Source of the DNA: Pinus tabuliformis
Lineage: Eukaryota; Streptophyta; Pinopsida; Pinales; Pinaceae
Assembly: GCA_031772625.1 (NCBI GenBank)
Contig: CM062812.1
Coordinates: forward strand, 734,797,714 to 734,861,713
Direction of reading: 5' to 3'
Length of the DNA: 64,000 bases
In this document: positions 46,381 through 58,403 of the stretch, piece by piece
Numbering within the stretch: the stretch's first letter is position 1
Layout of the letters: the number at the start of each line of letters is the position of its first letter
The notes under the pieces: model-generated
Databases searched by the model: none
The model's input: the letters and a program-made list of their open reading frames with translations, nothing else
Told to the model about the DNA's origin: nothing
Program-made: the position numbers and the translations under genes

Positions 46381-47150
46381 TGTTAGGATAGGATCTCTGG
46401 GGCCATTTTGTCAAGTTTTGATAAATTTTGTAATACCTTTTTGTAATGAATGTAAAGTCTCTACAAAATGTGGAAGTGAAGTGCAAAGCTAGTATGGGAA
46501 AAGGGGCTTTATTCCCTTAGGTGGGTAAGTGATAGAGAGTTTTTGAGACCTGCCCATGGTTCACGGACCATGGTATTGTAAAGAAACTGCTATATATAGA
46601 TGAGTCATAACGAGTCTTAAGAAGTGTCTATTTGATGAGAATCATTCTAAGGGCAATGTGCGAAGGCAGGAAAGGTCAATTTCCTATACATAAGTGGAAG
46701 GGCAAGCCTCCTGCAGCTTAGTGCGTGGAGACCTAGGTAAGTCCATAGGTTGAGTGCGAGGGCTCTTGTAACTAAGTGTGTAGGGAAAAGAATTTTGTAT
46801 ATCAAAGATTATACTTAGAAAAAACTATTTTGAGCTGATTCGCATGCATCTGTGTCTTAATTATTACTTCTGCAAAGTTTATGTATCTTCACTATATTTT
46901 ATGATTTGTATGAATTAATGCTTATTTACTACGCGAAACTAGTAGATATGTACTCTTTATGCATGTTAAGGATAATTAAGGACCTTTACGAATATTTGGA
47001 ATTCATTTAGATAGATTTACAATAGTTGTCTATTTGGAAGGGTTAAAGGTGCACGAAGCTATATCTGAGCCTTAAGAACTTTGGAAATCCATCACACAAG
47101 CCTCTAGATGCATTAACCTGGTTCTGTCATCCCCCAATATTGTTTCAGGT
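46381..47150 (+). repeat. LTR following the E4 ORF, right end uncertain
   Basis: Begins TGTTAGGATAGGATC directly after a G-rich tract (GTTGGGGGCC, 46371-46380) that ends the E4 ORF region. A TATATATA box at 46591-46598 and a long AT-rich R/U5-like part follow. No second copy in the window. The end is somewhere before 47195, where minus-strand gypsy integrase sequence is readable. Confidence 0.5.
46591..46598 (+). promoter_or_regulatory. TATA box in the E4 LTR
   Basis: TATATATA preceded by GAAACTGC and followed by GATGAG, 210 bases into the LTR. The context is similar to the box at 63806-63814. Confidence 0.5.
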
Positions 47151-47429
47151 GAGACTACAACCTGCACTATATGGGTTATTTCCCAAAGGGCTAGCAGTTA
47201 CGATTTTGTTGGTTGACGCAGATAACGCTGAACTTGGGCCATGCCCCATCAAGCCAATAATGCACAAGTACACATGTTACCCAACCTAAAACTCCTTAAA
47301 CACCCTGTGCTAATTTGTATGACTCTTTTGCATGTATTGTGCTACCTTTAGATTCTTCTTAATAACCTTCATTTTCTATTCCATTTCTTCCAACATTTCG
47401 GTCCAATCGATAGCATGTTCACTTATCAC

Positions 47430-47960
47430 CCTAATTGATAGGAGTATTATGACTCCACCCATAAAGTGCCTCAAACAAACTCATCCTCAGTGACTCTTGA
47501 TACCCATTGTTGTAAGCAAACTCAAATAATGTTAGATACTCTTCCCCTTTCCATTTTTGATGCATGACGTACATCCTCAATATATCCTCAAGAATCATGT
47601 TGACCCTCTCTGGTTCTCCATTTATCCGTAGATGATAAGTGTACTCTGCCTCTAAAAATACAAACAACTCCTTTGAAAACCTGGAAGTGAAATTAGCATC
47701 CTTGTGAGATACAATCTTCTTAGGAACACCATGCAGTCTCACTATCTCTAGGATGAAGACTTATGCTACCTCACTATATGAATTTGTTGACTTCACTCAA
47801 ATGAAGTGATATACCTTTGTCAACCCTTCAATCACAACCATGATGGAATCATGCTGTATAGATTTCCTTGGAAAACCTATAATGAAGTCGATGGAAATAA
47901 CTTCCCATATCCACTCTGGAATTAGAATTGGTTGCAATAAACCAACTGGATGCTTACATT
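47430..47960 (-). pseudogene. Tekay-like integrase relic
   Basis: Motifs: RLHGVPKKIVSHKDANFTSR, then WKGEEYLTLFEFAYNNGYQES and FEALYGWS near 47440-47540. These are the second half of the catalytic core and the region after it. Broken. Confidence 0.78.
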
Positions 47961-48359
47961 ATTCTTTTATTTGTTAAAAATCCAAAAATATCACAACAAA
48001 TACTTCCACCTCTCTCTTCAATTTCGACCAATGACAAAACTTCTTAATATTTTTTAATGTCTTCTGATATCGCAGGTGGCCTGAATACAAATTGACATGA
48101 AATTCCCTCAAGATAATATTTTTCAGCTCAATGTTGTCTAGCACATAAATCTTGTCGCTAAATCTGAATAAACCATATGTCGTGAGATGATATTCTACAT
48201 CATGTTCAAATGTACCATGTTGTTCTAACCTATGCTTAAGTTGATGCTACCTTTCATCCTATTATCCCGTCTACAAGATCTGATCCTATAATCTTTTCCC
48301 ATATGAGCTCATAGTTTCTATGTGATTTACTTGCACTCTTCTGCTAAGAGCATCCACAA

Positions 48360-49600
48360 CCTAGTTTTCTTTTCCCTTAATGTACACGATCTCGAAGTTA
48401 AACCAACTGAGCATGGCCAACCACCTAGCTTGCCTTGAATTCATATTCGGTTGGTAAAAAAAATATGTTATCCCACTATGACCACTCATCAGAATGAACC
48501 TCCTACTAAGAAGATAGTGTATCCACATATTAAATGTAGGCATGGGCACTACCAACTCAAGGTTATGCCTCACAAAGTTCTACTCATTCTCATTAAACTT
48601 CCTTAACATAAATCGTACTACTTGTCCTTCTTACATTAGATTCCACCAATTCCTCTCATGCAAGCATTTGTACATACCACAAACTCTTTATTTGGATTTG
48701 TAATCTTAAATACAGGAGCATTTGTAAGAAATTACCTAAACTGCTGAAGACTATCTTCACATTCCTATTTCCATTCAAATTTCGTTCCTTTTCTCTGCAA
48801 GGATGTAATAGGATAGACAATCTGTAAGAAGTTCCTAATGAACTTCTTGTAATAACTTGCTAACCCGATGTATGACCTGACCTCATCCACATTCTGAGGA
48901 GTTTGGTATTTTTCGAGCCCGCTACTATACCTTCCATGGAAACCACATGCCCCAAGTAATGAATGTTTGTCTAAAAAAAACTACATTTACTAATCTTAGC
49001 ATAAAATTGATGCACTCTCAGCAACCTTAACAATGTTTCCAGATGTTCTGCATGATATTCCTTATTCTTAGAATATATCGGTATGTCATCAATGAATACT
49101 ATCACAAATTTGTCTAGATAAGGATGCAACACACTATCCATCAAACACATGAAAGTAGCTGGAGCATTATTCAAATGAAAATGAACCACAACAAACTCAT
49201 AATTCCCATACCTAGTCTCGAAAATAGTCTTGTAGATATCCTCTTCTTTTGATGTGTACATGATGATATCCAGATCTCCAATCAATCTTTGATAATACTA
49301 ATGTTCCCTTCGATTGATCAAACAAGTCATCAATCCTTGGAAATGGCTACCTATTAGTGATCCTCACCTTGTACAACTGCCAATAGTCGATGCAAAACCT
49401 GAGAGTACCATCCTTCTTCTTCACAAACAATATGGGTGCACCCAAAGGTGACACGCTTGGCCTAATGTATTCATTTCAATCATTTCCTTCAAATGTAGCT
49501 TCAATTTCACTAACTTTGGAGTGCTCATCCTATATGGTTCTTCCGATCTTGGTGTTTCTCCTAGCATCAACTCAATAGAAAATTCCACTTCGCTATGAGG
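48360..49600 (-). pseudogene. Tekay-like RT and RNase H relic
   Basis: RT at 48971-49285 with the catalytic-box remnant VFIDDIPIYSK and AKISKCSFF. Upstream, near 49380-49450, remnants of the GSFRFCIDYRQL-type block are seen. RNase H remnant at 48361-48573 (YLLSRRFILMSGHSGITYFF, then RQARWLAMLSWFNFEIVYIK). Broken. Confidence 0.75.
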
Positions 49601-50289
49601 TGGTAACTTTGAAATATCTTCTCGAAATACATCCTAAAAATACTACAAAACTAGATAAATCTTCAAGACTTCAACATCCTCAATATCATTACCTTTGTCA
49701 CTAGAAATATGAACTACAAATAATACACATCCTTTCTAGCTACTATGCTTTGCTGGCATAGCTATGACCATTCACATTGATGTAGGCTTCTTCTTACCCT
49801 ACAAGATACTCTTTTCTCCATCATCATCCAAGCACTCAATAACCTTATCATAGAAATTAACCTTAGTCCTATGAATGTACAACCAATCTGTACACAACAA
49901 CATACTATACGATCCCAAAAAAAGCACATTTAGAAGCGCTAATGTAGACATACTTTTAAACTTAAATGCACAAGATATTAACCAATGATCAACTCTTTTC
50001 TTAGTTCTTATAGAAAAATACACTAACCAAGAATCTACATGCACTTCTTAATTCAAGAAACACTTTTCCACCAAGTAAAGACTAATATAACTATAGTTAG
50101 ATCGAGGGTCAATAAAAATAGAAACAATACGATGAAAAATCTTACCTTCTGTCTTGATAACAGGTTCCCAATGATCAGCCTACATACTATCCAAAGCTGC
50201 ATAAATTCGAGGATTACTTTGTCCAACATCCCCAAATGTTTGTTCGTCCTACGCAGTATAAATCTGCGGTCTGCCACCTTGATTTTTTG

Positions 50290-51510
50290 GACATTCTATC
50301 CTACAATGATCCTTGCCACAAGTCCAACATTATAAAGGCCTCCTACCATCACCCTTGTTTTGCTCCATAGACTAAAATTCCTATCATGCGTCAACTGCAT
50401 TGAACTTCTTATATGATGTTGCATTCGCATTGTCATTTTTATCCCAAGGTTTTCCTCTCTTCTTATCCCACTTTCTTTTATTCTTCTCATTACCTTTGCA
50501 ATCCTACTTACAATTACTCCTGTGCTTTCATTGTTCATAATACTACTTCAACATCCTAATGGTTTACTCCAATGATCTAGTCTCATAAAATTTAATTCTA
50601 TCTTTGAATGATACCATCAATCCATTGATGAATCTTTAAATATTTTGCTTTCTCATCCTTAAGATAAGGCACATGCCTAAAAAACTCCAAGAATATGCTA
50701 GTATACTCCTCATAGATCATATATTTTTTTTTCAACTCATAGAATTCCTTTTCCATGTCATTTTAGTATCATTCAGATAGATACTTCTTCCTGAAAAGTA
50801 TCTCAAAATGACTCCAAGTGACCTCTTCTTCTTGAACGTCCCTACAATTCTTCACATATTCCCACCGAATGTCTACTTTTCCATTAATATTGAAAGTACT
50901 TATCATGGCTTTTATATTTTCTAAATAATCATGTAATCTAGAAAAATTATTAATCCCAGGCAACCAAGATTCTAGATCTTGTGATTTCTTCATTTCTCCA
51001 TCAAATGTAGGAGGCTTTTCTTTCTTGAAATCCTATGGAATGTAATTCTTTTAACTTATCCTATACATATGGTGATGGTGATTATGATGTTGTCTCTCTG
51101 ATCCAAAACTAGAATAGATCCTGCAGTGATTACCCCTCCTCTGAGTTGTATCCAAGAACCTACCATCTCTGAATGTATCATCCCTGTCAAACTTGTATCC
51201 TGATTGGCACCTGTTTCCATATGCGCCATTATTCCTTTCCTCCTATCCATCACTAATTCTAAGCAGTCACTATCTTTACAAATCTCATAGACTCGAAAGT
51301 ATGACTGCATTAACCTCTAATTTCTTCTCTCATGCCCTAGAAATTCTTTCCTATGACTGAATGATCCTACCATTATCTTCCTTACAACTTTTAATCTCAG
51401 CTTTCAAGCTTCTCAATGTATATACTATGTTAGGGGAGTAATCATCATCATGTTGTTCATCTAATCTATAGGGATAATGGAGTGAACTTTAGTCCATCAT
51501 TCTACTAGTC
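50290..51510 (-). pseudogene. Tekay-like gag relic
   Basis: Gag core at 50769-51050 (PPTFDGEMKKSQDLESWLPG, then VTWSHFEILFRKKYLSE). The N-terminal part extends to about 51510, and a degraded zinc-knuckle region sits near 50290-50340. Broken. Confidence 0.68.
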
Positions 51511-51520
51511 ATCTTGATCT

Positions 51521-52914
51521 TTTAATTCCCGCAAACATAAAATGTCAGATAAACCAAATAGAAGCATAATTAACATACCTCAGTGAAGTTCATGGGAGGC
51601 TATCTCTTTTGCAAAATCAATCTGGATTAGCATAACATATGTATATATAATGAAATCAACAACATCAAGTTCTACATGACGACATTACTACAACAATGCC
51701 TATCAAAATGCATTCATAATGAACACATAGACAACTAACATGCATGCACGAAAAACACAATCCAGCCATCCAGTCCATTTGTTAAACCTAGCAGATCGGA
51801 TACAAATATGTGGAATTAGATATCATCCAAAGAGAATGGAAACACTATTCGATGCCACCCTATAAACACCCCTCCCACATTTACCAAATTATGCATGTCT
51901 ATTGAGGTAAACATGAGAGGGAGAGCTAATATTATCAGACTTGATGTCCTATATCCATTTAATAAAGTGGGGTAGACTAATAAAGACAAAATGATGGCCC
52001 ACAAAGTCTGACAGGGGCTACAGGTCACTAAGAGGCTAAAAAACCACCCCAAGTGCCCAAACCCTAAGTTAGACATCTTTTCTAAACCCTGGGCCCAGAA
52101 CCACACCAACAACAAGTTGTCCAAATGGTGGGAAACCCCTAACCGCATGCACAACATTGCATCGATGCGGTTGTAGCCTAATTTTTAGTTCAGTCAATGC
52201 GGTCAGAGATTCTGAGCCACCATTTCATGCTAGCCTCCAGACCACTACCTATAACTAAGTGAGACTCTCCAGAATGGTCAATAACATCAGGACAAAATAT
52301 TTCATACAAAACTTGATCAAGGACTTGACCCAACCAGCCGTAACCATGACAGACATTTCATCAAACATATGGAAAGCATGTAATTTATAGGTCATTGATG
52401 CATATCTAAATATAGGGGTCTAAAACTTATCTAAGATTCACCAAGAACATTTAATTCCCTCTCATAATATCTATAATAACATATATTATCTCATGCATTA
52501 TTCAATTGTTCATCAACTAATCAAAACGTATCAAGAGCCATAGCTACAACCTGTTATGGAACTATACTTATAACCAACATATAACTAGAATAATAAGCAT
52601 GATAGAAAAATCATGAAAGTCACATAATAACAAGTACAATTACTCATAGAATACAATAGGAAAAGAGTTCTTATTAACATATGCAAAACTAACCTAGTCA
52701 GGGACTTCCACGTACCACCCAAGCATAGATTAGGCTAAACCAAATCTCTCTTTCAGCCAATCATCCTTGAACCATATTCCAAGCATGAATTTGGGATCTC
52801 ATGGAATAAACCAAACAGAACCATACCAGGGTTTCCAGAGGTAAAATCATCTCAACCCTCAACTAGTGATTCCACCTCATAGTTTTGTGTCTTTAATACC
52901 AACTAGATCGGTCT
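51521..52914. other. No gene seen
   Basis: 1.4 kb AT-rich non-coding sequence between the gypsy gag relic and the PLE. It may be the leader or 5' LTR of the gypsy relic; I could not match it to a second copy. Confidence 0.4.
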
Positions 52915-52965
52915 CCACATAATTTTTTTAAGAAGAGATTTCAGCGTAAATCACATTCGGAAAAC

Positions 52966-53016
52966 CTTTGTCGACACGTTTCGAACCAACTAGTGCGGTT
53001 CATCGTCAGGACAAGT
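52966..53016 (-). ncRNA. Candidate type I hammerhead ribozyme
   Basis: Minus strand: TTGTC (stem I), CTGACGA (core, 53003-53009), T then GAACC...GGTTC (stem II with a 9-base loop), GAAA (core, 52979-52982), ACGTGT (very short stem III, AC/GU), C as cleavage base at 52973, then GACAA closing stem I. This is the strand order and core of the minimal hammerheads known in PLE terminal repeats. One extra T sits between core and stem II. Activity is not shown. Confidence 0.55.
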
Positions 53017-53314
53017 TGAAGAAACAGATCCAGCTTAGCATGTTAAATAGTCTGAGCAGAGTCTCCAACAGCTAACTTGACCAATGGCTAATTTTGACTT
53101 TAGGACCAGGGTTATAAAAATTATTATAATTTAATGGAAATTAGTTAGATTAGGTAACCAATAAAAATATAAAAATATATAAAAAATAATTTAAATGGTG
53201 TTAATGGTAAGTTAAAAAGTTATGTTTGATAATTAAAAATTATAAGTTGTTTAATATTTAGATGGGAATTAGTTATATAAAGGACCTTTTCTTATAATAT
53301 ATGTATAAAATATA

Positions 53315-53318
<4 letters not shown>

Positions 53319-53396
<78 letters not shown>
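53319..53396. repeat. (TA)n microsatellite, about 39 units
   Basis: Pure TA repeat between the hammerhead-like motif and the GIY-YIG coding end. Confidence 0.97.
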
Positions 53397-53400
<4 letters not shown>

Positions 53401-53469
53401 AATATTCATAAAAGTTAGTTAGAAATAATCAAAACATTGGAACGAGAAAATTAAGTTAACTTAACCCAA

Positions 53470-53506
<37 letters not shown>

Positions 53507-53507
53507 T
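53470..53507. repeat. (ATA)n microsatellite, about 12 units
   Basis: Tandem ATA/AAT units, followed by a short TATATA. Confidence 0.95.
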
Positions 53508-53554
53508 ATACAGTTTAATTAAAAAGTAGAAGGTTGTAAAAGGTACTAATATCG

Positions 53555-53700
53555 AAGAAAAAATAAATAAATAAATAAATTATAAAAATTCATATAAAAA
53601 AAAAATAAATAAAAAATAAATAAATAAATAACGAGAAAATATTAAAAAAAAAAATGAAATAAGAAATAAAAAATAATACAAATAAAAATAAATAAATCAA
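53555..53700. repeat. Impure (AAAT)n and poly-A-rich block
   Basis: AAATAAATAAAT runs broken by A-rich stretches, ending where the PLE 3' coding side begins. Confidence 0.85.
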
Positions 53701-54884
53701 GCAAGCGACACATTCTAAAAAGAAGAAGGACAAGAACAGGATCAAAAGAAAACTATAGAGCCAAAAGGAGAAACCCTAGGAGGAAGGAAAGACACGGCTC
53801 CAAGGAAAAAGAACTGCGAAAATAAGGGAAACAACGAAAGCTAGAAAAAGCAAGACTAGGAAGAAAGGGAAGGGATCCAGTAGCTACTGATCTTCCAGCC
53901 ATCATCTCTATTGAGATTTTTCGGCCTTCCTTCAATTTCAATAGCTTCCCTGAATTTACGGTGATGGAACTGCGCAACCTTGGCAATAACCTTGGCCTCC
54001 TCAATACACACTTTATGCTTGGTCTTTTCCGCATGCTCTGCTAACGCTGAAGACTTGGTTCTCCCATGTTTTAGGTCAGCTGCATGTTAGTTGATCCTTT
54101 GATGGATGGAGTGCCCTATTTCCCCGATATAGGGGGTCCCACAAGAACAAGAGATCAAGTAAACACCCTTCATGTCTTTCGGGTCAATGGGATCTTTCAC
54201 TGATCGGAGGGATTTTCGAATAGTGTTGAGCGGCCTAAAGGTTGAGGGAATATCATACTTCTTAAGAATCCGAGCAATCTTGTCCATGGTTCCCTATACA
54301 TAGGGAAGACGGACCCTTAGTCGGCGCTCTTTAGGTTCTTTTTTGCTTAACGAGTTTTTAGAGGCTTTAAGGAAACCCTTCTGACCTAGGCGCCTATTAT
54401 AGGCATTCTCCACAAAGACATTAAGGAGATGGGATTTCTTCTTATCAAAGCTCTCCCTATCAGAAATCCTCAGGGCACGAGTAGCGAGGGTGTTAAGAAC
54501 ACCCAACTTTTGAGCAGGGAAATGATGGGAATCAGCATGAAGATACTGCTCAGTATGTGTTTTCTTCCAGAACACTGAGTGGTAGAGAGAACCATCCTTA
54601 TTCTTCGATATAAGAATATCCAAGAAAGGGAGGCAACCATTGACCTCTTTTTCCATAGTGAACTTAATGGTAGAGGACTGACAGTTAAGGTGATTGAAGA
54701 AGAGATCCAACTCCTCTTGGCCATGGGACTAGATGACATTAGTGTCATCTACATACCTTTTCCACAGCTTGGGAAGGAGACGAGCCGAGGCTAAAGGTTT
54801 GGTTTCGAAATCTTCCATAAAAAGATTTGCAAGAATAGGGGATAGGGGTGAACCCATGGAAACACCACAGGTCTGTTCAAGTCT

Positions 54885-55035
54885 AGGACTCTATGAACTA
54901 GTAAGTCAACTCACAAGCTTCCAGGGGTCTATAGCATTTGTCCAACCCAACTCCAAGACTAGAAACTGAACCCACCAATGGTTCTAGAGAATTTGTCCAA
55001 CCTTGGCTCCAGGACTAGTAACTCAATCCAAGTTT
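54885..55035. repeat. Short degenerate tandem repeat
   Basis: Two to three diverged units of about 70 bases built on GTCCAACC...CCA(A/G)GACTAG and a TCTATAG/TCTAGAG-ATTTGTCCAAC core (54928-54946 and 54983-55000). It lies right where the PLE coding sequence is cut off. Confidence 0.5.
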
Positions 55036-55434
55036 TTTTAGGGCTTCCACTCTGTTTCTTATAACCCACACCCATAAGGAATTATGAGCACTAACCAGAA
55101 AAAAATCAAATGGAAAAAAAAAGCCCACAACATCATGGTTATCTAGGAAATGGCAAGGCAAGGCTAAATTCACTATCAATCTAGGAAATCCTGTATGCCA
55201 ATGAAATATCATAACCAAATAATCACATGCATATCCCATGCATCCATAAATCAATAAGGAGATCATACATGCAACATGTTACCTACAAAGCAATCCCACT
55301 GTAGTTTATGATCCTGATATCCCCTGAATATTTCTCGTTATCACCTTTCCTTCTTTATTTGAATCCAATGTATGATAGAGTGATCTAAGAAATATGCATG
55401 AATGCTTTAAGTGTGCAAGAGTATAAGATCGTGA
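55036..55434. other. No gene seen
   Basis: AT-rich sequence up to the TRIM-like element; its continuation after the insertion is at 58409. Confidence 0.4.
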
Positions 55435-55439
55435 GAGAA
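55435..55439. repeat. Target-site duplication of the TRIM-like element, left copy
   Basis: GAGAA here and at 58404-58408. Confidence 0.8.
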
Positions 55440-56734
55440 TGATGGAAAGAGAAATTGGGGGTTAACCAAAATCCCTTTTCCTTTACAAATCAATCCCGAG
55501 GCTTGTGTGTTATGACCCACAAAGCCTATCGGAAGTGGTTATGAGGCTATAAGCCTTTGTAATCGGACCATAACACTTATTGGGGCTTTCTTTACACTAT
55601 CAGGAGCCCATATGCTATCGAAAGCATTCTTGAGGCTTTTAAGCCTTAAAACCATGGCTACACATTTACCAGTATTCCCTTTAACAATCCACAAACATAT
55701 ATCTTAATGCAATACAGAGGAAATAATGTGGCCAAACACATAAGCCGGATCTGAAATACGATTAACCTGACTATATAATTTGTTGGGTCCAAACTCCATA
55801 ACCTTTTTGCTACACTGAGCTCTACCCTCTCCAAAACTCCGACTACCCAATCATCGATTGGTTTATTGGTCACATCGCCACATCACTCACCGGCCATCGG
55901 CATTCCATTGCACCACCACTATCTCTTGGACTCCCAGATTCACATTAGCGATTTGATCGTAACCCTCAATCCTGGTCTAATCTGAGGGTTGTCGTTTAAT
56001 CGAAATTCGTAATCTCATTATCGTTTCTCTCCATTCCGATATCGTTTCAATGATTTCGTCGGTGCGATATGAGCTCTCTGCTCCTCTACAATTTGATCCA
56101 GGTCGTTGATCTAACAAATCTAACGGATGTTGTGTATCATTTCTCCAACCTCCTCTTGGACTTAATATCTTTCAATTGATGGATTTTTACGCCTTTCTCA
56201 GGCTTTCCTCTATCATATTCCGTCAACACACAACACAACAATTATATATATATATATAGATATATATATATATAACATAATTGAACAGGAACATACTACA
56301 TAGACACGCAAGAAACCCACAAACACATATTGATTATACATAGCACAGTTACAATTCTAAGGCATTTCAGCCTTACCACGAGTTCTCCTCTCGACTACAT
56401 TTCAAAACTCTATTTACACCAATTCTATCTATATCACTCTGCCTCCTATATTGAACACGTAGGTTCATCACACATATATTTATATGGAAACATTGGATCG
56501 GATAACTGTGAAGGATCCAATCACATCCTTTTCTTCAATCACTCAACTAAAGCCCTAAAGCTCGCTACATGCATACATATGTGGTAGATAAAGTCTTCTA
56601 GAGACTTATTTCTTCCATCAATTAAGCTCATTTTTAAATAGAATTTTCCCTATTTTCTCGATGGTCCACATTTTCCTCTTCGCTCTCCTTTGGATTTCTC
56701 CTTTTGACTAAGGGTGCTGAATGCTCCTACATTA
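55440..56734 (-). repeat. TRIM-like element, 3' LTR
   Basis: TGATGGAAAG...CTACATTA on the plus strand. Contains a TATA-repeat stretch (56243-56275) that is much shorter in the other copy (57936-57945). Confidence 0.85.
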
Positions 56735-57132
56735 GACTCCCGAGGCACAAAATTTTATGACCTCCTGGTCATATGCTTCTCCTTCTCCTTAGCAATTCTA
56801 CCCATTGATACTTCACTTCTTCAGTGGAACTACCTTCATGGTCTTCTATGAGCTACAACCAAGCCTCTGCAGTAATAGTATCCTTCTACTACATGATACC
56901 TCACCAAGCTCTTCTCATTCAGTCTTTTGGCATCCTTCTGGTTCTCTTCTCTGGAACCAATTGAGCACACCTTGCTCTAGGTTTATGGCAATCTTCTCAC
57001 TTTTAGCTCTCATTCTCTGTGTGACAGTAAGACCATAACTCTCCATACTTTAAACCATTGTATCTCCTTCTCCTCTGCTTGCACTCTTCATCCTTCTTCT
57101 CACAGGAAAACTTTCCCTGCTTTAATACCAAA

Positions 57133-58403
57133 TGATGGAAAGTGAAATTGGGGGTTAACCAAAATCACTTTTCCTTTAAAAATTGATCATGAGGCCTATG
57201 GGTTATGGCCCACAAAGCCTATCGGAAGCGGTTGTGAGGCTATAAGCCTTTGTAATCGGATCACAACACTTATCAAAGCTTTCTTTACAGTATCGGGATC
57301 CCATACACTATCAAAAGCATTCTTGAGGCTTTTAGGCCTTAAAACCATGGCTACACATTTACTGGGATTCCCTTTAATAATCCGAAAACATATATCCTAA
57401 TGCAATACACAATAAATAATGTGGTTGAACACATAAGCCGAATCTGAAATACCATTAACCTGACTACATAAATCATTGGGTCGGCACTCCATAACCTTTT
57501 CACTACACTGAGCTCTGCCTTCTCTCAAACTCTGACTACCTGATCACTGATTGGTCTATCAGCGACATCGCCACATCGCTCATCTCCGATTGGTGTTCCA
57601 TCGCACCACCACTATCTCTTGAACTCCCCGATTACGATTAGCGATTTGATCGCAACCCTCGATCGTGGTCTGTTCCGATGGTTATCGTTCAATTGAAATT
57701 CTTGATCAAATCATTATTTCGCTTAGTTCTGATATCGTTTTAATGATTCTACTGATGCGATATGAGCTCTCTGCTCCTTTGCAATTTGATCTAGGTTGTT
57801 GATCTAATAGATTTAACGGAACAGGTGTATCATTTCTCCAGTGTCCTCTTGGACTTAATATCTTTCATTTGATGGATTTTTACGCCTTTCTCAGGCTTTC
57901 CTCTATCATATTCCATCAACACACAACACAATAGTTATATATATAATAGAATTGAATGGGAACATACTACACAGACATGCAGGAAACCCACAAACACATT
58001 TATTATACATAGCACAATTACAATTCTAAGGCATTTCAGCCTTAGCACAGATTCTCCTCTCGACTACATTTCAACACTCTGTTTACACTAACTCTATCTA
58101 TATCACTCTGCCTCATATAGTGATCGCGCAAGTTCATTACACATATATTTCTATGGAAACATTGGATCAGATCACTGTGAAGGATCCAATCACATCCTTT
58201 CCTTGAATCACTCAACTAAAGCCCTAAAGCTTGCTACATGCATACATATGCGGCAGATAAAGTCTTCTAGAGACTTATCGCTTCCATCAATTAAGCTTTG
58301 TTTTAAACAAAATTGTCCCTATTTTCTCGGTGGTCCACGTCTTCTTCTTTGCTTTGCTTTCGATTCCTCCTTTTGACTAAGGGTGCTGGATGCTCCTGCA
58401 TTA
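57133..58403 (-). repeat. TRIM-like element, 5' LTR
   Basis: TGATGGAAAG...CTGCATTA on the plus strand, next to the primer-binding-like site. Confidence 0.85.

Larger units (their letters stand above)
47195..51520 (-). mobile_element. Ty3/gypsy relic (Tekay/Del-like chromovirus), heavily decayed
   Basis: Minus-strand remnants in gypsy order from right to left: gag (50290-51510), RT (48970-49600), RNase H (48360-48580) and integrase (47430-47960), then sequence resembling the post-integrase region to about 47195. RT shows the YGNYEFVVVHFHLNNAPATF block and FIDDIPIYSKN. Lineage is by RT and gag resemblance. No LTR pair could be paired with it. Every domain has many interruptions, so it is among the oldest elements here. 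Confidence 0.78.
52915..54890 (-). mobile_element. Penelope-like element (Dryad-type, RT + GIY-YIG), 5'-truncated
   Basis: Minus-strand coding remnant. RT fragment at 54290-54880: GVSMGSPLSPILANLFMEDF, catalytic WKRYVDDTNV, CLPFLDILISKNKDGSLYH, KKTHTEQYLHADSHH, then TLATRALRISD. The linker region GTMDKIARILKKYDIPSTF and FRPLNTIRKSLRSVKDPI leads to a GIY-YIG endonuclease (KGVYLISCSCGTPYIGEIGH) with a conserved C-terminal REAIEI...NLNRDDGW. The order RT then GIY-YIG with a C-x-C motif is diagnostic for endonuclease-containing PLEs. The 5' part, including the start of RT, is absent, and a few in-frame stops are present. The 3' part appears to extend through microsatellites to a hammerhead-like motif at 52966-53016. 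Known plant cases are the conifer Dryads. Confidence 0.85.
55440..58403 (-). mobile_element. Non-autonomous LTR element with large LTRs and 398-base interior (TRIM-like)
   Basis: Two direct repeats, 55440-56734 (1295 bases) and 57133-58403 (1271 bases), enclose only 398 bases. The interior has a primer-binding-like TGGTATTAAAGC (minus strand, 57119-57130; two mismatches to the initiator tRNA-Met site) next to the right LTR and a purine tract CCTCGGGAGTC (56735-56745) next to the left LTR, which sets minus orientation. GAGAA flanks both ends. No coding capacity. In element orientation the LTRs run TA...CA instead of TG...CA. LTRs differ by above 10% in the first 150 bases, so it is old. Confidence 0.83.

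Noticed and set aside
52893-52905. CTTTAATACCAAC, a possible primer-binding site for the 47-51 kb gypsy relic
   Set aside because: The reverse complement resembles the site of the TRIM-like element, but no LTR ending can be shown next to it and it may belong to the PLE 3' end.
53003-53009. Treating the hammerhead-like core as chance similarity
   Set aside because: Considered because one extra base lies before stem II, but three stems, both core boxes and the location in a PLE agree, so it is kept as a candidate.
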